Source: Cupriavidus sp. WGlv3 (GTDB lineage: Bacteria > Pseudomonadota > Gammaproteobacteria > Burkholderiales > Burkholderiaceae). Taken from it: a stretch of 64,000 nt of DNA. The stretch is from NCBI RefSeq assembly GCF_023952475.1, contig NZ_JALHRX010000022.1, positions 17,843 through 81,842 of the forward strand, read 5' to 3'. Position numbers and translations under genes: made by a program. Below the pieces are notes generated by a model that saw only the letters and a program-made list of their open reading frames with translations, did no database searches and was not told where the DNA came from. Shown here in pieces: positions 50,974 to 59,254 of this stretch (positions are counted from its first letter, which is position 1; each line of letters opens with the position of its first letter).

Positions 50974-52023
50974 CTAGAACCCGCTGATCCGCAGGCCGAT
51001 CGAGAACAACCCATAGGTCCGGTCAAGCCGGCTCGCGGTGACCGGGTTGTACAGCAGCGGCACATAACCCATCAGGCTGTTCTGCGCCCCTTGTCCGCGC
51101 ACGAAGACGTCGACGTGCCGGTTGATCGCGTAAGACGCCTGCAGCAGCACGGTCTGGTTGAACTGGGTCTTGGCCGAGCCATAGGCCATGTAGCGATTGT
51201 CCAGTTCGCGGAAGAAGTACTGGACGTGGTAGCCCGCGGTCAGGCTCCATGCGCCCAGGCCCCAGCGCCATGAGCCGCCCGCGCCGACGAATGCGCCGCT
51301 GTCATTGAAACTGCTGCCGGCGTCGACGCCGACATCGGCGGCATTGAGGCGAAAGCCGCCGTTGGACACGGTGGCGCGGCCCACTCGGCATGGCGCCGCC
51401 AGCGTTCCGGTCGCCATGTTGTCGGCACCGACCCTGACGTTGTACAGGCAAGAGCCTTGCTTGAGCGTGCCCTGGATATCGCCAGCACGGACCCAGCTAT
51501 AGCCGCCGCTGATAAAGCCGGTCAGGGACTGGCCCGGCCACGGCTGACCGGTGTAGACCAGATCGGCCTGCACCTGCGTGTCGTTCGGATGGGCGATGCT
51601 GTAGTCGGCGAGCTTGCTTCCCGGCATTGCGCCGGATTTGCGCAGGCTGCCGGTGTAGTTGCCCCAGGCCGACAGGCGCAACGTGAGCTTGCGGCCAGCG
51701 TCCGGCGTCGTGATCAGGCCATAGCTGGTCGACGCCAGCCAGCTGTCGATGCCGGCGGAGTCGTCGCCGTGGCTGAGGTGGCGGCGCCAGTAGCCTGCTT
51801 CCAGCGACCAGTCCGGCGACAGCTTGTAGCCGAGCCGCAGATGGCCGCCCTGGTAATGGGTGCCCATGTCGTACGCCGGTTCGGCGTAATAGCCCCGGGC
51901 CGCCGCCCCCACCGGTTCCGCGCTTAGCAGCGCATCCTCCATGGCGCCGAACGCCACTCCCGCTGGCGCCAGCATCATGGCGCCGATGCAGGCCCTCAGC
52001 CTGCGCTGAATCCTGGCGTCCAT
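50974..52023 (-). CDS. predicted outer-membrane beta-barrel protein
   Basis: A 349-residue protein with a signal peptide (cleavage after about residue 26, GVAFGA). Many alternating polar/aromatic stretches follow, such as LRLGYKLSPDWSLEAGYWRR, SLTAGYHVQYFF and FSIGLRISGF. It ends in Phe, as most outer-membrane barrels do. The family is not recognised; two cysteines (CLYNV and APCRV) sit in a probable extracellular loop. It is convergent with the P450 gene (18-bp gap) and has its own promoter region upstream of 52023. Confidence 0.75.
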   Translation of the reverse strand: MDARIQRRLRACIGAMMLAPAGVAFGAMEDALLSAEPVGAAARGYYAEPAYDMGTHYQGGHLRLGYKLSPDWSLEAGYWRRHLSHGDDSAGIDSWLASTSYGLITTPDAGRKLTLRLSAWGNYTGSLRKSGAMPGSKLADYSIAHPNDTQVQADLVYTGQPWPGQSLTGFISGGYSWVRAGDIQGTLKQGSCLYNVRVGADNMATGTLAAPCRVGRATVSNGGFRLNAADVGVDAGSSFNDSGAFVGAGGSWRWGLGAWSLTAGYHVQYFFRELDNRYMAYGSAKTQFNQTVLLQASYAINRHVDVFVRGQGAQNSLMGYVPLLYNPVTASRLDRTYGLFSIGLRISGF

Positions 52024-52211
52024 CTTTGTCCCCCGGTTGGCCTGTTGTTGTTCACTGTCGTGCCGGCCGCTGCGCCGTCTGTCGCGATGCTTGGCGTTAA
52101 ATGAATGTTGGAAAGCGGCAGGACGATAGACAACCCGGGTTGGTACGCCAGCGCACGCATGGCAGTCCTTGTGGTGCGTAGCGTGGTAAAGCGGTGAGCC
52201 TTGACTTTAGC

Positions 52212-52233
52212 TCTTACGATATATATCGTAAGA
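52212..52233 (+). promoter_or_regulatory. perfect 22-bp palindromic operator for the PadR regulator
   Basis: A perfect 22-bp palindrome with half-site TCTTACGATAT and its complement ATATCGTAAGA, centred between 52222 and 52223. A TTGACT at 52201-52206 lies just upstream and, with a 17-base spacer, TATCGT at 52224-52229 could be the -10 box inside the palindrome. It ends 28 bp before the PadR-type gene (52262), as expected for autoregulation. Confidence 0.75.
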
Positions 52234-52261
52234 TATGTCTAGCGACATACAGGAGAGCTTC

Positions 52262-52969
52262 ATGCATCACCACCACCCGCATCACCACGGCTTCGGCCCC
52301 CATCCGGACTTTCTCGGAAGGGCCCGCCATCTCATGATGCGCCTTGCCCCGCACGTAGCTCACCACGCCATGGGCCGAGGGCACGGCAGCTTCTGGGGCG
52401 GTCGCGACGATGACGCCTTCGGTCCAGGCGGGCCCGGCGGCTTCGACGAGGAAGGCTGGCGCCGCGGCCGCAAGTTCAGTGCGGACGACCTGCAATTGCT
52501 GCTGCTGTCGTTGCTGGAAGAAAAGCCCAGCCACGGCTACGAACTGATCAAGGCGCTGGAAACGCGCACCAACGGCTTCTACAAGCCCAGCCCCGGGGTG
52601 GTCTATCCCGCGCTGACCTACCTGGAAGAAGTCGGCTATGCCACCGTCGACACCGAAGGCAACAAGAAGCGCTACCAGTTGTCAGAGCCCGGCAAGGCGC
52701 ACCTGGCGGCCAACCGCGAGCGGGTCGACGTGATGGTGGCGCGGCTGCGCCATGTGGCGCGCAAGATGGAGTGGATGCGCCGGGCGATGCGGGGCGAGCA
52801 GCAGCCCGAGCCGGAGCAGGGCGGCTGGCTGCCCGAGCTGATGCAGGCGCGCGCGGCACTGAAGCAGGCGCTGGTGATGCGCAGTGAAGCGGGTGCCGAC
52901 GAGCAGCGCCGCATTGCCGCGATCCTGGCGCGCGCGGCGAAGGAAATCGAAGCGGGCCCGCAGGCCTGA
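52262..52969 (+). CDS. yqjI: His-rich PadR-family regulator, YqjI-like
   Basis: A 235-residue PadR regulator. The N-terminus (MHHHHPHHHGFGPHPDF) and following Gly/His stretch are a metal-binding type tail, as in E. coli YqjI, a nickel-responsive repressor. The PadR winged helix is at about residues 75-150 (LLLLSLLEEKPSHGYELIKAL, NGFYKPSPGVVYPALTYLEEVGY), with a C-terminal helical dimerisation region. ATG at 52262 with AGGAG upstream is chosen over 52235. The YqjI-like pattern HGYELIKALE...PSPGVVYP is close. It shares an operon with the ferric reductase and has the palindrome at 52212-52233 in its promoter. Confidence 0.88.
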   Translation: MHHHHPHHHGFGPHPDFLGRARHLMMRLAPHVAHHAMGRGHGSFWGGRDDDAFGPGGPGGFDEEGWRRGRKFSADDLQLLLLSLLEEKPSHGYELIKALETRTNGFYKPSPGVVYPALTYLEEVGYATVDTEGNKKRYQLSEPGKAHLAANRERVDVMVARLRHVARKMEWMRRAMRGEQQPEPEQGGWLPELMQARAALKQALVMRSEAGADEQRRIAAILARAAKEIEAGPQA

Positions 52970-53047
52970 ACCATGGCGCTGACCCTGGCATCGGCCTTCG
53001 GCAATCGTGCCCGGCAGGCGCAGGGCGCGCAGACAAGGAATTCCGAT

Positions 53048-53875
53048 ATGACGACAAACGCTACCGAACCCGCACGCAACCTGACCGTCGAGCGCGTGCG
53101 CCATCCGCTGAAGATGCGCCTGCTGCAGGTGGTGCGCACCACGCAGGTCTCGCCGCAACTGCTGCGCGTGACGCTGGGCGGCGCCGACCTGCAGGACTTT
53201 GTCTCGGGGTCCTTCGACGATCACGTCAAGGTGTTTTTCCCGGCTGCCGGCGATGACAAGCCGGTGCTGCCGCGGGTCACCGCGGACGGCATTGCGTTTC
53301 CCGAGGGCGAGCCGCGCCCGGCGGCACGCGACTATACGCCGCGCCGCTACGATGCCGCGAAGCAGGAGCTGGACCTCGAATTCGTGCTGCATGGCGATGG
53401 CCCCGCGTCGACGTGGGCGACCCAGGCGCGGCCGGGCCAGTACCTGGGCGTGGGCGGGCCGCGCGGTTCGTTCGTGGTGCCGACGGGGTTCGACTGGCAC
53501 CTGCTGGTCGGTGACGATACGGCGCTGCCGGCGATCGCGCGCCGGCTGGAAGAACTGGGTGCCGGCACCCATGCCATTGTCGTGGTGGAAGTGGGCGATG
53601 CCGCCGCGCAGATCCCGCTGCCGAGCGCCGCGAAGGCGGACGTGCACTGGCTGCATCGCGGCGATGCGCCGGAAGGCAGCCTGCTGGAAGGCGCGCTGCG
53701 CAAGCTGGCGCTGCCGCGTGGCGAGGGCTATGTGTGGGCCGCCGGCGAGGGCGCGGCGATGAAGACGGTGCGCCAGTACCTGGTCACGGAGCGCGGCATC
53801 GACAAGAAGCGCATCCGGGCCTCCGCCTACTGGAAGCGCGGGGCCTCGGCGGTGCACGAGACGCTGGACGACTGA
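53048..53875 (+). CDS. yqjH: siderophore-interacting protein / NADPH-dependent ferric reductase, YqjH-like
   Basis: A 275-residue SIP-family flavoprotein: N-terminal FAD-binding barrel with the RDYTPRRYD motif (about residues 80-88) and a C-terminal NAD(P)H-binding SIP domain. The C-terminal WAAGEGAAMKTVRQYL (about 229-244) and AYWKRGASAVHET motifs are diagnostic. It would release iron from ferric siderophores by reduction in the cytoplasm. It follows the YqjI-like regulator by 78 bp, in the same direction, while in E. coli the two are divergent. ATG at 53048 with AAGGA upstream is preferred over 52973. Confidence 0.9.
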   Translation: MTTNATEPARNLTVERVRHPLKMRLLQVVRTTQVSPQLLRVTLGGADLQDFVSGSFDDHVKVFFPAAGDDKPVLPRVTADGIAFPEGEPRPAARDYTPRRYDAAKQELDLEFVLHGDGPASTWATQARPGQYLGVGGPRGSFVVPTGFDWHLLVGDDTALPAIARRLEELGAGTHAIVVVEVGDAAAQIPLPSAAKADVHWLHRGDAPEGSLLEGALRKLALPRGEGYVWAAGEGAAMKTVRQYLVTERGIDKKRIRASAYWKRGASAVHETLDD

Positions 53876-53955
53876 GCAACGCGGGGCGGCACGGTGTACG
53901 CGGGCGATGTGTTGCCATAAGATGGCACGCATCGCTACTGTCCAAGGGGACTGCC

Positions 53956-54348
53956 GTGCTGACTGCATCCAGACCGTTGCGCGCTGCTGGCGCCGCGGCG
54001 GCATCCATAGCGTTGCTCGCCGCCTGTGCGCCGGACGCCGTGCGCAACCGCCAGGCCACCGACTTCAATGCCTATCTCGATTCGCTGCAGACCGCGTGCC
54101 CGAACATGATCGTCGGGACGAACAATATCAGCGAGTGGCTGCGCACCAGCGGCAGCCGCAGCGACGACGACTACGTCTACTGGCTGGACCAGACCTCGCG
54201 CCTGTACTACCAGCGCATCTCTGCGCAGCAGTACCGCGATTCGGTCAGTGCGGCGCTGGGTGGGCGCTCCGATTCCCCCGCGCTGGACTGCATCGTGCGC
54301 CATCTGCCCGCGAACCGGCCGACCGGTCTGCCGGGCGGCAGGCTCTAG
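53956..54348 (+). CDS. small lipoprotein, hypothetical
   Basis: A 130-residue lipoprotein starting at GTG 53956, preceded by AAGGGGA. A basic/hydrophobic leader ends in lipobox LAAC (about residue 20), followed by APDAVRNRQATDFNAYLDSLQ. The mature part has one conserved-looking Cys (TACPNMIVGTNNISEW) and another near the C-terminus (LDCIV). The family is unknown. It lies between the ferric reductase and AlaC genes. Confidence 0.7.
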   Translation: MLTASRPLRAAGAAAASIALLAACAPDAVRNRQATDFNAYLDSLQTACPNMIVGTNNISEWLRTSGSRSDDDYVYWLDQTSRLYYQRISAQQYRDSVSAALGGRSDSPALDCIVRHLPANRPTGLPGGRL

Positions 54349-54483
54349 GTCATCTGCACACGCCCGTTGTGCAATGGCCGCATCCCCGCTAACATGAGTC
54401 CCCGGCGCCGATAAGTTTGACAAAAGACAGCGGCTGCCGACGTCGCTCGGACGGTTCCGGGCGCTTACGTAAAGGACTCCCTC

Positions 54484-55713
54484 ATGACTGCCGCTTCCTC
54501 CGGCAAGCGCCGCTTTGCGCGCATCGATCGCCTTCCCCCGTACGTTTTCAATATCACCGCCGAGCTGAAGATGGCCGCCCGCCGCCGTGGCGAGGACATC
54601 ATCGACATGAGCATGGGCAATCCCGATGGCGCCACGCCGGCGCATATCGTGGCCAAGCTCACCGAAGCGGCGCAGCGGCCCGATACGCACGGCTATTCGG
54701 CATCCAAGGGCATTCCACGGCTGCGCCGCGCGATCTCGCACTGGTACCGCCAGCGCTATGACGTCGACATCGATGCGGATACCGAGGCCATCGTCACCAT
54801 CGGCTCCAAGGAAGGCCTCGCGCACCTGATGCTGGCCACGCTGGATCGCGGCGACACGGTGCTGGTGCCCGATCCCAGCTATCCGATCCACATCTACGGC
54901 GCGGTCATCGCCGGGGCCGATATCCGCTCGGTGCCGCTGGTGCCGGGCATCGACTTCTTTGCCGAGCTGGAGCGCGCCATCCGCGGCAGCTATCCCAAGC
55001 CCAAGATGATCGTGCTGGGATTTCCGTCCAACCCGACGGCGCAGTGCGTGGAGCTGGACTTCTTCGAGCGCGTGATCGCGCTGGCGCGCAAGCACGACAT
55101 CTTCGTGGTGCACGACCTAGCCTACGCGGATATTGTTTTCGACGGCTGGAAGGCACCGTCGATCATGCAGGTGCCGGGCGCGAAGGATATCGCGGTGGAA
55201 TTCTTCACGCTGTCCAAAAGCTACAACATGGCGGGCTGGCGCGTGGGCTTCATGGTCGGCAACCCGGACCTTGTGGCGGCGCTGACGCGCATCAAGAGCT
55301 ATCACGACTACGGCACCTTCACGCCGTTGCAGATCGCCGCCATTGCCGCGCTGGAAGGCGACCAGCAATGCGTGAGCGAGATCGCCGCGCAATACCAGTC
55401 GCGCCGCGACGTGCTGGCGCGCGGTCTGATCGAGGCGGGCTGGCCGGTGGAAATCCCGAAGGCCTCGATGTATATCTGGGCGCGGATTCCGGAACCCTAC
55501 CGCGCGCTGGGCTCGCTGGAGTTCTCGAAGCAATTGCTGGCCAAGGCCAAGGTGTCGGTGTCACCGGGCATCGGCTTTGGCGACTATGGCGACGAGTACG
55601 TGCGCTTCGCGCTGATCGAAAATGAATCGCGCATCCGGCAGGCGGTGCGCGGCATCAAGGCGATGTTCCGGGCGGACGGTCTGGTGAAGCCATCGACGGG
55701 CCCACAGGCATGA
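54484..55713 (+). CDS. alaC: PLP aminotransferase, AlaC-type (alanine transaminase)
   Basis: A 409-residue class I/II aminotransferase. Motifs: DMSMGNPDGATPAHI at about 41-55, GYSASKGIPRLRRAI near 76-90, PDPSYPIHIYGAV near 124-136, FPSNPTAQCVE near 180-190, and the PLP-lysine motif FTLSKSYNMAGWRVGF near 241-256 (Lys245). These match E. coli AlaC (YfdZ). The enzyme makes alanine from pyruvate and glutamate. In many betaproteobacteria it is followed by hom and thrC, but here the next gene is convergent. Start at 54484. Confidence 0.9.
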   Translation: MTAASSGKRRFARIDRLPPYVFNITAELKMAARRRGEDIIDMSMGNPDGATPAHIVAKLTEAAQRPDTHGYSASKGIPRLRRAISHWYRQRYDVDIDADTEAIVTIGSKEGLAHLMLATLDRGDTVLVPDPSYPIHIYGAVIAGADIRSVPLVPGIDFFAELERAIRGSYPKPKMIVLGFPSNPTAQCVELDFFERVIALARKHDIFVVHDLAYADIVFDGWKAPSIMQVPGAKDIAVEFFTLSKSYNMAGWRVGFMVGNPDLVAALTRIKSYHDYGTFTPLQIAAIAALEGDQQCVSEIAAQYQSRRDVLARGLIEAGWPVEIPKASMYIWARIPEPYRALGSLEFSKQLLAKAKVSVSPGIGFGDYGDEYVRFALIENESRIRQAVRGIKAMFRADGLVKPSTGPQA

Positions 55714-55726
55714 ACCCGCGCCGCGT

Positions 55727-56392
55727 TCAGTAGCGGCGCAGCGCCTCCAGGTCGAGCACATGTACGGCGCCGTGCTCGACCGCCAGCAAGCCTTCGCTCT
55801 CCAGCACCTTGAGCGCCGCATTGGCCCGCTGGCGCGAAATCCCCGCCAGCAGGCCCACTTCTTCCTGCGTCAGGTGCAGTGCCGGACCCAGGCCAGGGCA
55901 TAGCACCGGATTGAACAGCGTCGCCAGCGCCCGCGCCACGCGGCCCTCGATGCCATGCAGCCGCTCATGCTCGACGGTGGCGATAAACAGGCCGAGCCGT
56001 TCGTTGAGCTGGTCGAGCAGGTAGCGGTTGAAGGGCAGGCTGGTTTCCTGCAACCAGCGGAAGGTGGCACCGGGCATGCATGCGATGCGGGAATCGCGCA
56101 GCGCCACCACGTCATAGCGCAGCGCCTCGCGCTTGAGCAGGGAACCTTCGCCGAGCCAGCCGCCGGCCGGCACGCCGGTAAGCGTGGCACGCTTGCCGGA
56201 CGGCGAGGCGCAATGCACCTTGACCAGGCCGTCGGCAACGCCCAGCCAGCTGTCGGCCCGGTCGCCCTTGCGGATGACATAGGCGCCTTGCGGCACCGCG
56301 CGCTCGCGCAGTTCGGCGCGCACGCGGTCGCGTTGCTCCGGTGTCAGTGCCGCGGCCCAGGGGCTGCGCGCCAGCAGCGCGTCGAGGCTCAC
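55727..56392 (-). CDS. Crp/Fnr-family transcriptional regulator
   Basis: A 221-residue regulator with a cyclic-nucleotide-binding-like domain at about residues 20-115 and a Crp-type winged helix-turn-helix at about 165-215 (LTQEEVGLLAGISRQRANAALKVLESEGLL in outline). No iron-sulfur cysteines of the Fnr type are seen. A GTG at 56392 is chosen; an ATG at 56449 would overlap the preceding gene's end. It is the last gene of the valine operon direction, 14 bp beyond the 3-hydroxyisobutyryl-CoA hydrolase gene, so it may be cotranscribed with it. Confidence 0.88.
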   Translation of the reverse strand: MSLDALLARSPWAAALTPEQRDRVRAELRERAVPQGAYVIRKGDRADSWLGVADGLVKVHCASPSGKRATLTGVPAGGWLGEGSLLKREALRYDVVALRDSRIACMPGATFRWLQETSLPFNRYLLDQLNERLGLFIATVEHERLHGIEGRVARALATLFNPVLCPGLGPALHLTQEEVGLLAGISRQRANAALKVLESEGLLAVEHGAVHVLDLEALRRY

Positions 56393-56406
56393 GGCAGCGC
56401 ATCCGC

Positions 56407-57534
56407 TCAGTGGTGCAGGGCCAGCGGCTGCTCGCCCGGCGCCCACCACGGCCGGAACAGCGCCTGGACCCGGGCATCGTCCACCGCGTCATAGCTGGTG
56501 ACGCGCCAGCGCGGCGCGTTGTCCTTGTCGACGATCAGCGCGCGCACGCCTTCGACGAAATCGCCTTGCGTGAAGGTGTTGACCACCACCGCCAGTTCCA
56601 TGCGGAAGCAGTCGGCCAGGTCCATCCTGCGCCCGCGCAGCAGCAGCTCCCGCGTGGCGCACGCGGACAGCGGCGAACGGGTGCGCAAGACGTCGATGGT
56701 GCGGGTGGCCCATGCGGTGTAGGCGGGGTCGTCCTGGCAAGCCAGGTCGGCCAGGATCTCCGGCAGCGTGGCGTGCCCCGCGAAATGCTGCAGCAGCGCC
56801 GGCAGCACTTGCAGCAGCGGCGCTTCGGCGGCGCTGGCAACGGGCTCGCGGACCAGCGCGTGGCGCAGATCGGCCAGCGTGTCATGGCCCCATTCGATGC
56901 CGGCGAGGGTTTGCTCCAGTCCGGCGAGCGTGGCACTGTCTACCGCCGCATCGGCCAGTCCGCACAGCAAGGCGTCGGCCGCGCCGATGCTCACGCCGGT
57001 CAGTCCCAGGTAGAGCGCCAGCGGCACCGGCAGCTTCGACAGGAAGTGGCTGGCGCCGACATCCGGCACCAGGCCGATGCCGGTCTCGGGCATGGCCACG
57101 CGCGAGCGTTCGGTGACCAGGCGCAGGTGCGCGGCCTGTGCCAGGCCCATGCCGCCGCCCATGACGATGCCGTCCATCAGCGCCACCAGCGGCTTGGGGT
57201 AGCGGTGCAGGCGGTAGTCCAGCGTGTATTCGTCGATAAAGAAGCGCCGGTGCAGCGGCGTGCCGTCGCGATAGCTGTCGGTGAGCGCGCGGATATCGCC
57301 GCCGGCACAGAAGGCCTTGGGGCCCGCTCCGCGCAGCACCACCGCGCGGATGGCATCGTCAGTCGCCCAGGCTTCGACCTGCGCGCCCAGCGCGACCACC
57401 ATCGGATACGACAGGGCATTGAGCTGGCGCGGCCGGTTCAGCGTGGCGATGCCGACGCCGTTGACCACCTGGAACAGCACCTCCGGCTCGGCCACGTCCA
57501 GGTTGGCGGCCTTGGTTTCTTCGGTCAGGCGCAT
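56407..57534 (-). CDS. 3-hydroxyisobutyryl-CoA hydrolase (enoyl-CoA hydratase superfamily)
   Basis: A 375-residue crotonase-superfamily protein, longer than a hydratase and typical of HIBYL-CoA hydrolase. Motifs: FCAGGDIRALTDSY near 74-87, MDGIVMGGGMGLAQAAHLRLVTE near 119-141, and AMPETGIGLVPDVGASHFLSKL near 147-168, whose glutamate is catalytic. The C-terminal RALIVDKDNAPRW motif is specific to this branch. It releases 3-hydroxyisobutyrate from its CoA ester in valine breakdown. It follows the enoyl-CoA hydratase gene by 9 bp. Confidence 0.92.
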   Translation of the reverse strand: MRLTEETKAANLDVAEPEVLFQVVNGVGIATLNRPRQLNALSYPMVVALGAQVEAWATDDAIRAVVLRGAGPKAFCAGGDIRALTDSYRDGTPLHRRFFIDEYTLDYRLHRYPKPLVALMDGIVMGGGMGLAQAAHLRLVTERSRVAMPETGIGLVPDVGASHFLSKLPVPLALYLGLTGVSIGAADALLCGLADAAVDSATLAGLEQTLAGIEWGHDTLADLRHALVREPVASAAEAPLLQVLPALLQHFAGHATLPEILADLACQDDPAYTAWATRTIDVLRTRSPLSACATRELLLRGRRMDLADCFRMELAVVVNTFTQGDFVEGVRALIVDKDNAPRWRVTSYDAVDDARVQALFRPWWAPGEQPLALHH

Positions 57535-57543
57535 GGCGCGCTC

Positions 57544-58314
57544 CTAGGCGTTGCGCCATTGCGGCGCGCGTTTCTCGAGGAAGGCATTGACGCCTTCGCG
57601 CTGGTCGGCATCGTCGAACAGGTCGACAAAGCGCTCGCGCTCCAGTGCCAGCGCGGCCTGGCGCGGCACGCCCTGGCGCGCCAGGTGCACCAGCCGCTTG
57701 CTGTGCGCGGCGGCACGCGGGCTGAGCTTGCCGGCGCGTTCGGCCATCGCCAGCGCCGTGGCAAGGGCCTGGCCGCGCGGCACGACTTCTTCCACCAGGC
57801 CAATGCGCAGCGCGGTGGCCGCGTCGACGCGCTCGTTGGTCAGGATCATGCGCTTGGCCCAGCCTTCGCCCACCAGCCACGGCAGCGTCTGCGTGCCGCA
57901 GCCGCACGGCAGCAGCCCCACGGCGGCTTCGGGCAGTGCCATCTGCGCCTGCTCCTCGGCGATGCGGATATCGCAGGCCAGCGCGCATTCCAGCCCGCCG
58001 CCCATGGCATAGCCGTTGATCGCGGCAATTACCACCGGACGCGCATTCTGCAGCGCTTCGAAGGCGTTGCCGAACTGCTGCGCCATCACGCGCGCGTGGG
58101 CGCGGTCGCCCTCGGCAAAGCCGTTCAGGTCGGCGCCGGCACTGAAGAACTTCTCGCCGGCCCCGGTGACGACCACGGCGCGGACTTCCGGGTTGGCATC
58201 GATCCTTGCCACCAGTTCGCGCAGCTGTTGCAGGCCTTCGGCGGTGAAGGCGTTGGCGGGCGGGCGGCTCAGCGTGAGCGTGGCGACGTGGCCGTGCAGG
58301 GCAAACTCGATCAT
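57544..58314 (-). CDS. enoyl-CoA hydratase (valine pathway)
   Basis: A 256-residue crotonase. FFSAGADLNGFAEGD near 56-70 and INGYAMGGGLECALACDIRIAEE near 97-119 form the oxyanion hole. LPEAAVGLLPCGCGTQTLPWLVG near 125-147 supplies the second catalytic region, where E127 is retained. It would hydrate methacrylyl-CoA to 3-hydroxyisobutyryl-CoA in this operon. Its ATG overlaps the mmsB stop codon (58311-58314). An extended frame up to 58740 runs inside mmsB and is not used. Confidence 0.92.
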   Translation of the reverse strand: MIEFALHGHVATLTLSRPPANAFTAEGLQQLRELVARIDANPEVRAVVVTGAGEKFFSAGADLNGFAEGDRAHARVMAQQFGNAFEALQNARPVVIAAINGYAMGGGLECALACDIRIAEEQAQMALPEAAVGLLPCGCGTQTLPWLVGEGWAKRMILTNERVDAATALRIGLVEEVVPRGQALATALAMAERAGKLSPRAAAHSKRLVHLARQGVPRQAALALERERFVDLFDDADQREGVNAFLEKRAPQWRNA

Positions 58315-59216
58315 TGCTGGTTCTCCTTGTCCGCAGCGGACAGGTACTGGCGGATCACGCCGGAGAAGTCGAGATGGCCGTCGCCGGCATGGCTCACCGC
58401 CTGGTAGACCTGCTGCGCCAGCGCACCGAGAAACAGCGGCTGCTTCACGCTGCGCGCGGCGTCCGTGGCCAGGCCCAGGTCCTTCAGCATCAGGTCGGCG
58501 CCAAAGCCGCCGCTGTAGCCGCGCCCGGCCGGCGCGGTCTCGATCACGCCGGGCCACGGGTTGCAGGTATCCGAAGCCCAGCAGCGCCCGGTGGAAGTAT
58601 TGACGATGCCCGCCAGCACATTGGCATTGATGCCGAGCTTGACCCCCAGCGCCATCGCCTCCGAGACGCCGATCATGGAGATGCCCAGGATCAGGTTGTT
58701 GCAGATCTTGGCGACCTGGCCGGTGCCGGTGCCGCCGCAATGGACCAGGTTGCGGCCCATGCCGGCCAGGACGGGCCGCACCTGCGCGAACAGCGCTTCG
58801 GAGGCGCCGACCATGAAGGTCAGCGTGCCGGCCTGCGCGCCGACGGTGCCGCCGGAGACCGGGGCATCGGCCAGCGCATTGCCGCGCGCCTCGGCGGCGG
58901 CGGCCAGTTCACGCACGGTGGCGGGATCGATGGTGCTGGAGTCGACCAGCGGCACGCCGGGCCGCACCCCGGCCAGCACGCCGTCTTCGCCCAGGTAGGC
59001 GCTGCGCACGTGCGCGGCCGCCGGCAGCATGGTGATGACGAAATCCGCCTCGGCCACGGCCTTGCGCGCCGAGTCCGCGCTGCCCGCGCCGTCGGCGCAC
59101 AGCGAGGCCACCGTGGCGGCGTTCAGGTCGAATACGGTCAGCGTGTGGCCGGCCTTGAGCAGGTTGCGCGCCATGGGCGCGCCCATGTTGCCCAGGCCGA
59201 TGAAGGCGATATGCAT
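58311..59216 (-). CDS. mmsB: 3-hydroxyisobutyrate dehydrogenase
   Basis: A 301-residue dehydrogenase. The N-terminal Rossmann motif GLGNMGAPMARNLLKAGH is at residues 7-24. The substrate motif LADAPVSGGTVGAQAGTLTFMVG is near 114-136. The catalytic lysine is in GTGQVAKICNN near 164-174 (Lys170). The C-terminal part FGADLMLKDLGLA is typical of MmsB. It oxidises 3-hydroxyisobutyrate to methylmalonate semialdehyde using NAD. It is 38 bp downstream of mmsA. Confidence 0.94.
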   Translation of the reverse strand: MHIAFIGLGNMGAPMARNLLKAGHTLTVFDLNAATVASLCADGAGSADSARKAVAEADFVITMLPAAAHVRSAYLGEDGVLAGVRPGVPLVDSSTIDPATVRELAAAAEARGNALADAPVSGGTVGAQAGTLTFMVGASEALFAQVRPVLAGMGRNLVHCGGTGTGQVAKICNNLILGISMIGVSEAMALGVKLGINANVLAGIVNTSTGRCWASDTCNPWPGVIETAPAGRGYSGGFGADLMLKDLGLATDAARSVKQPLFLGALAQQVYQAVSHAGDGHLDFSGVIRQYLSAADKENQQ

Positions 59217-59254
59217 GGGTGTCTCCTTCCGTGTCGTTTTTGAATGCCGCCCGA

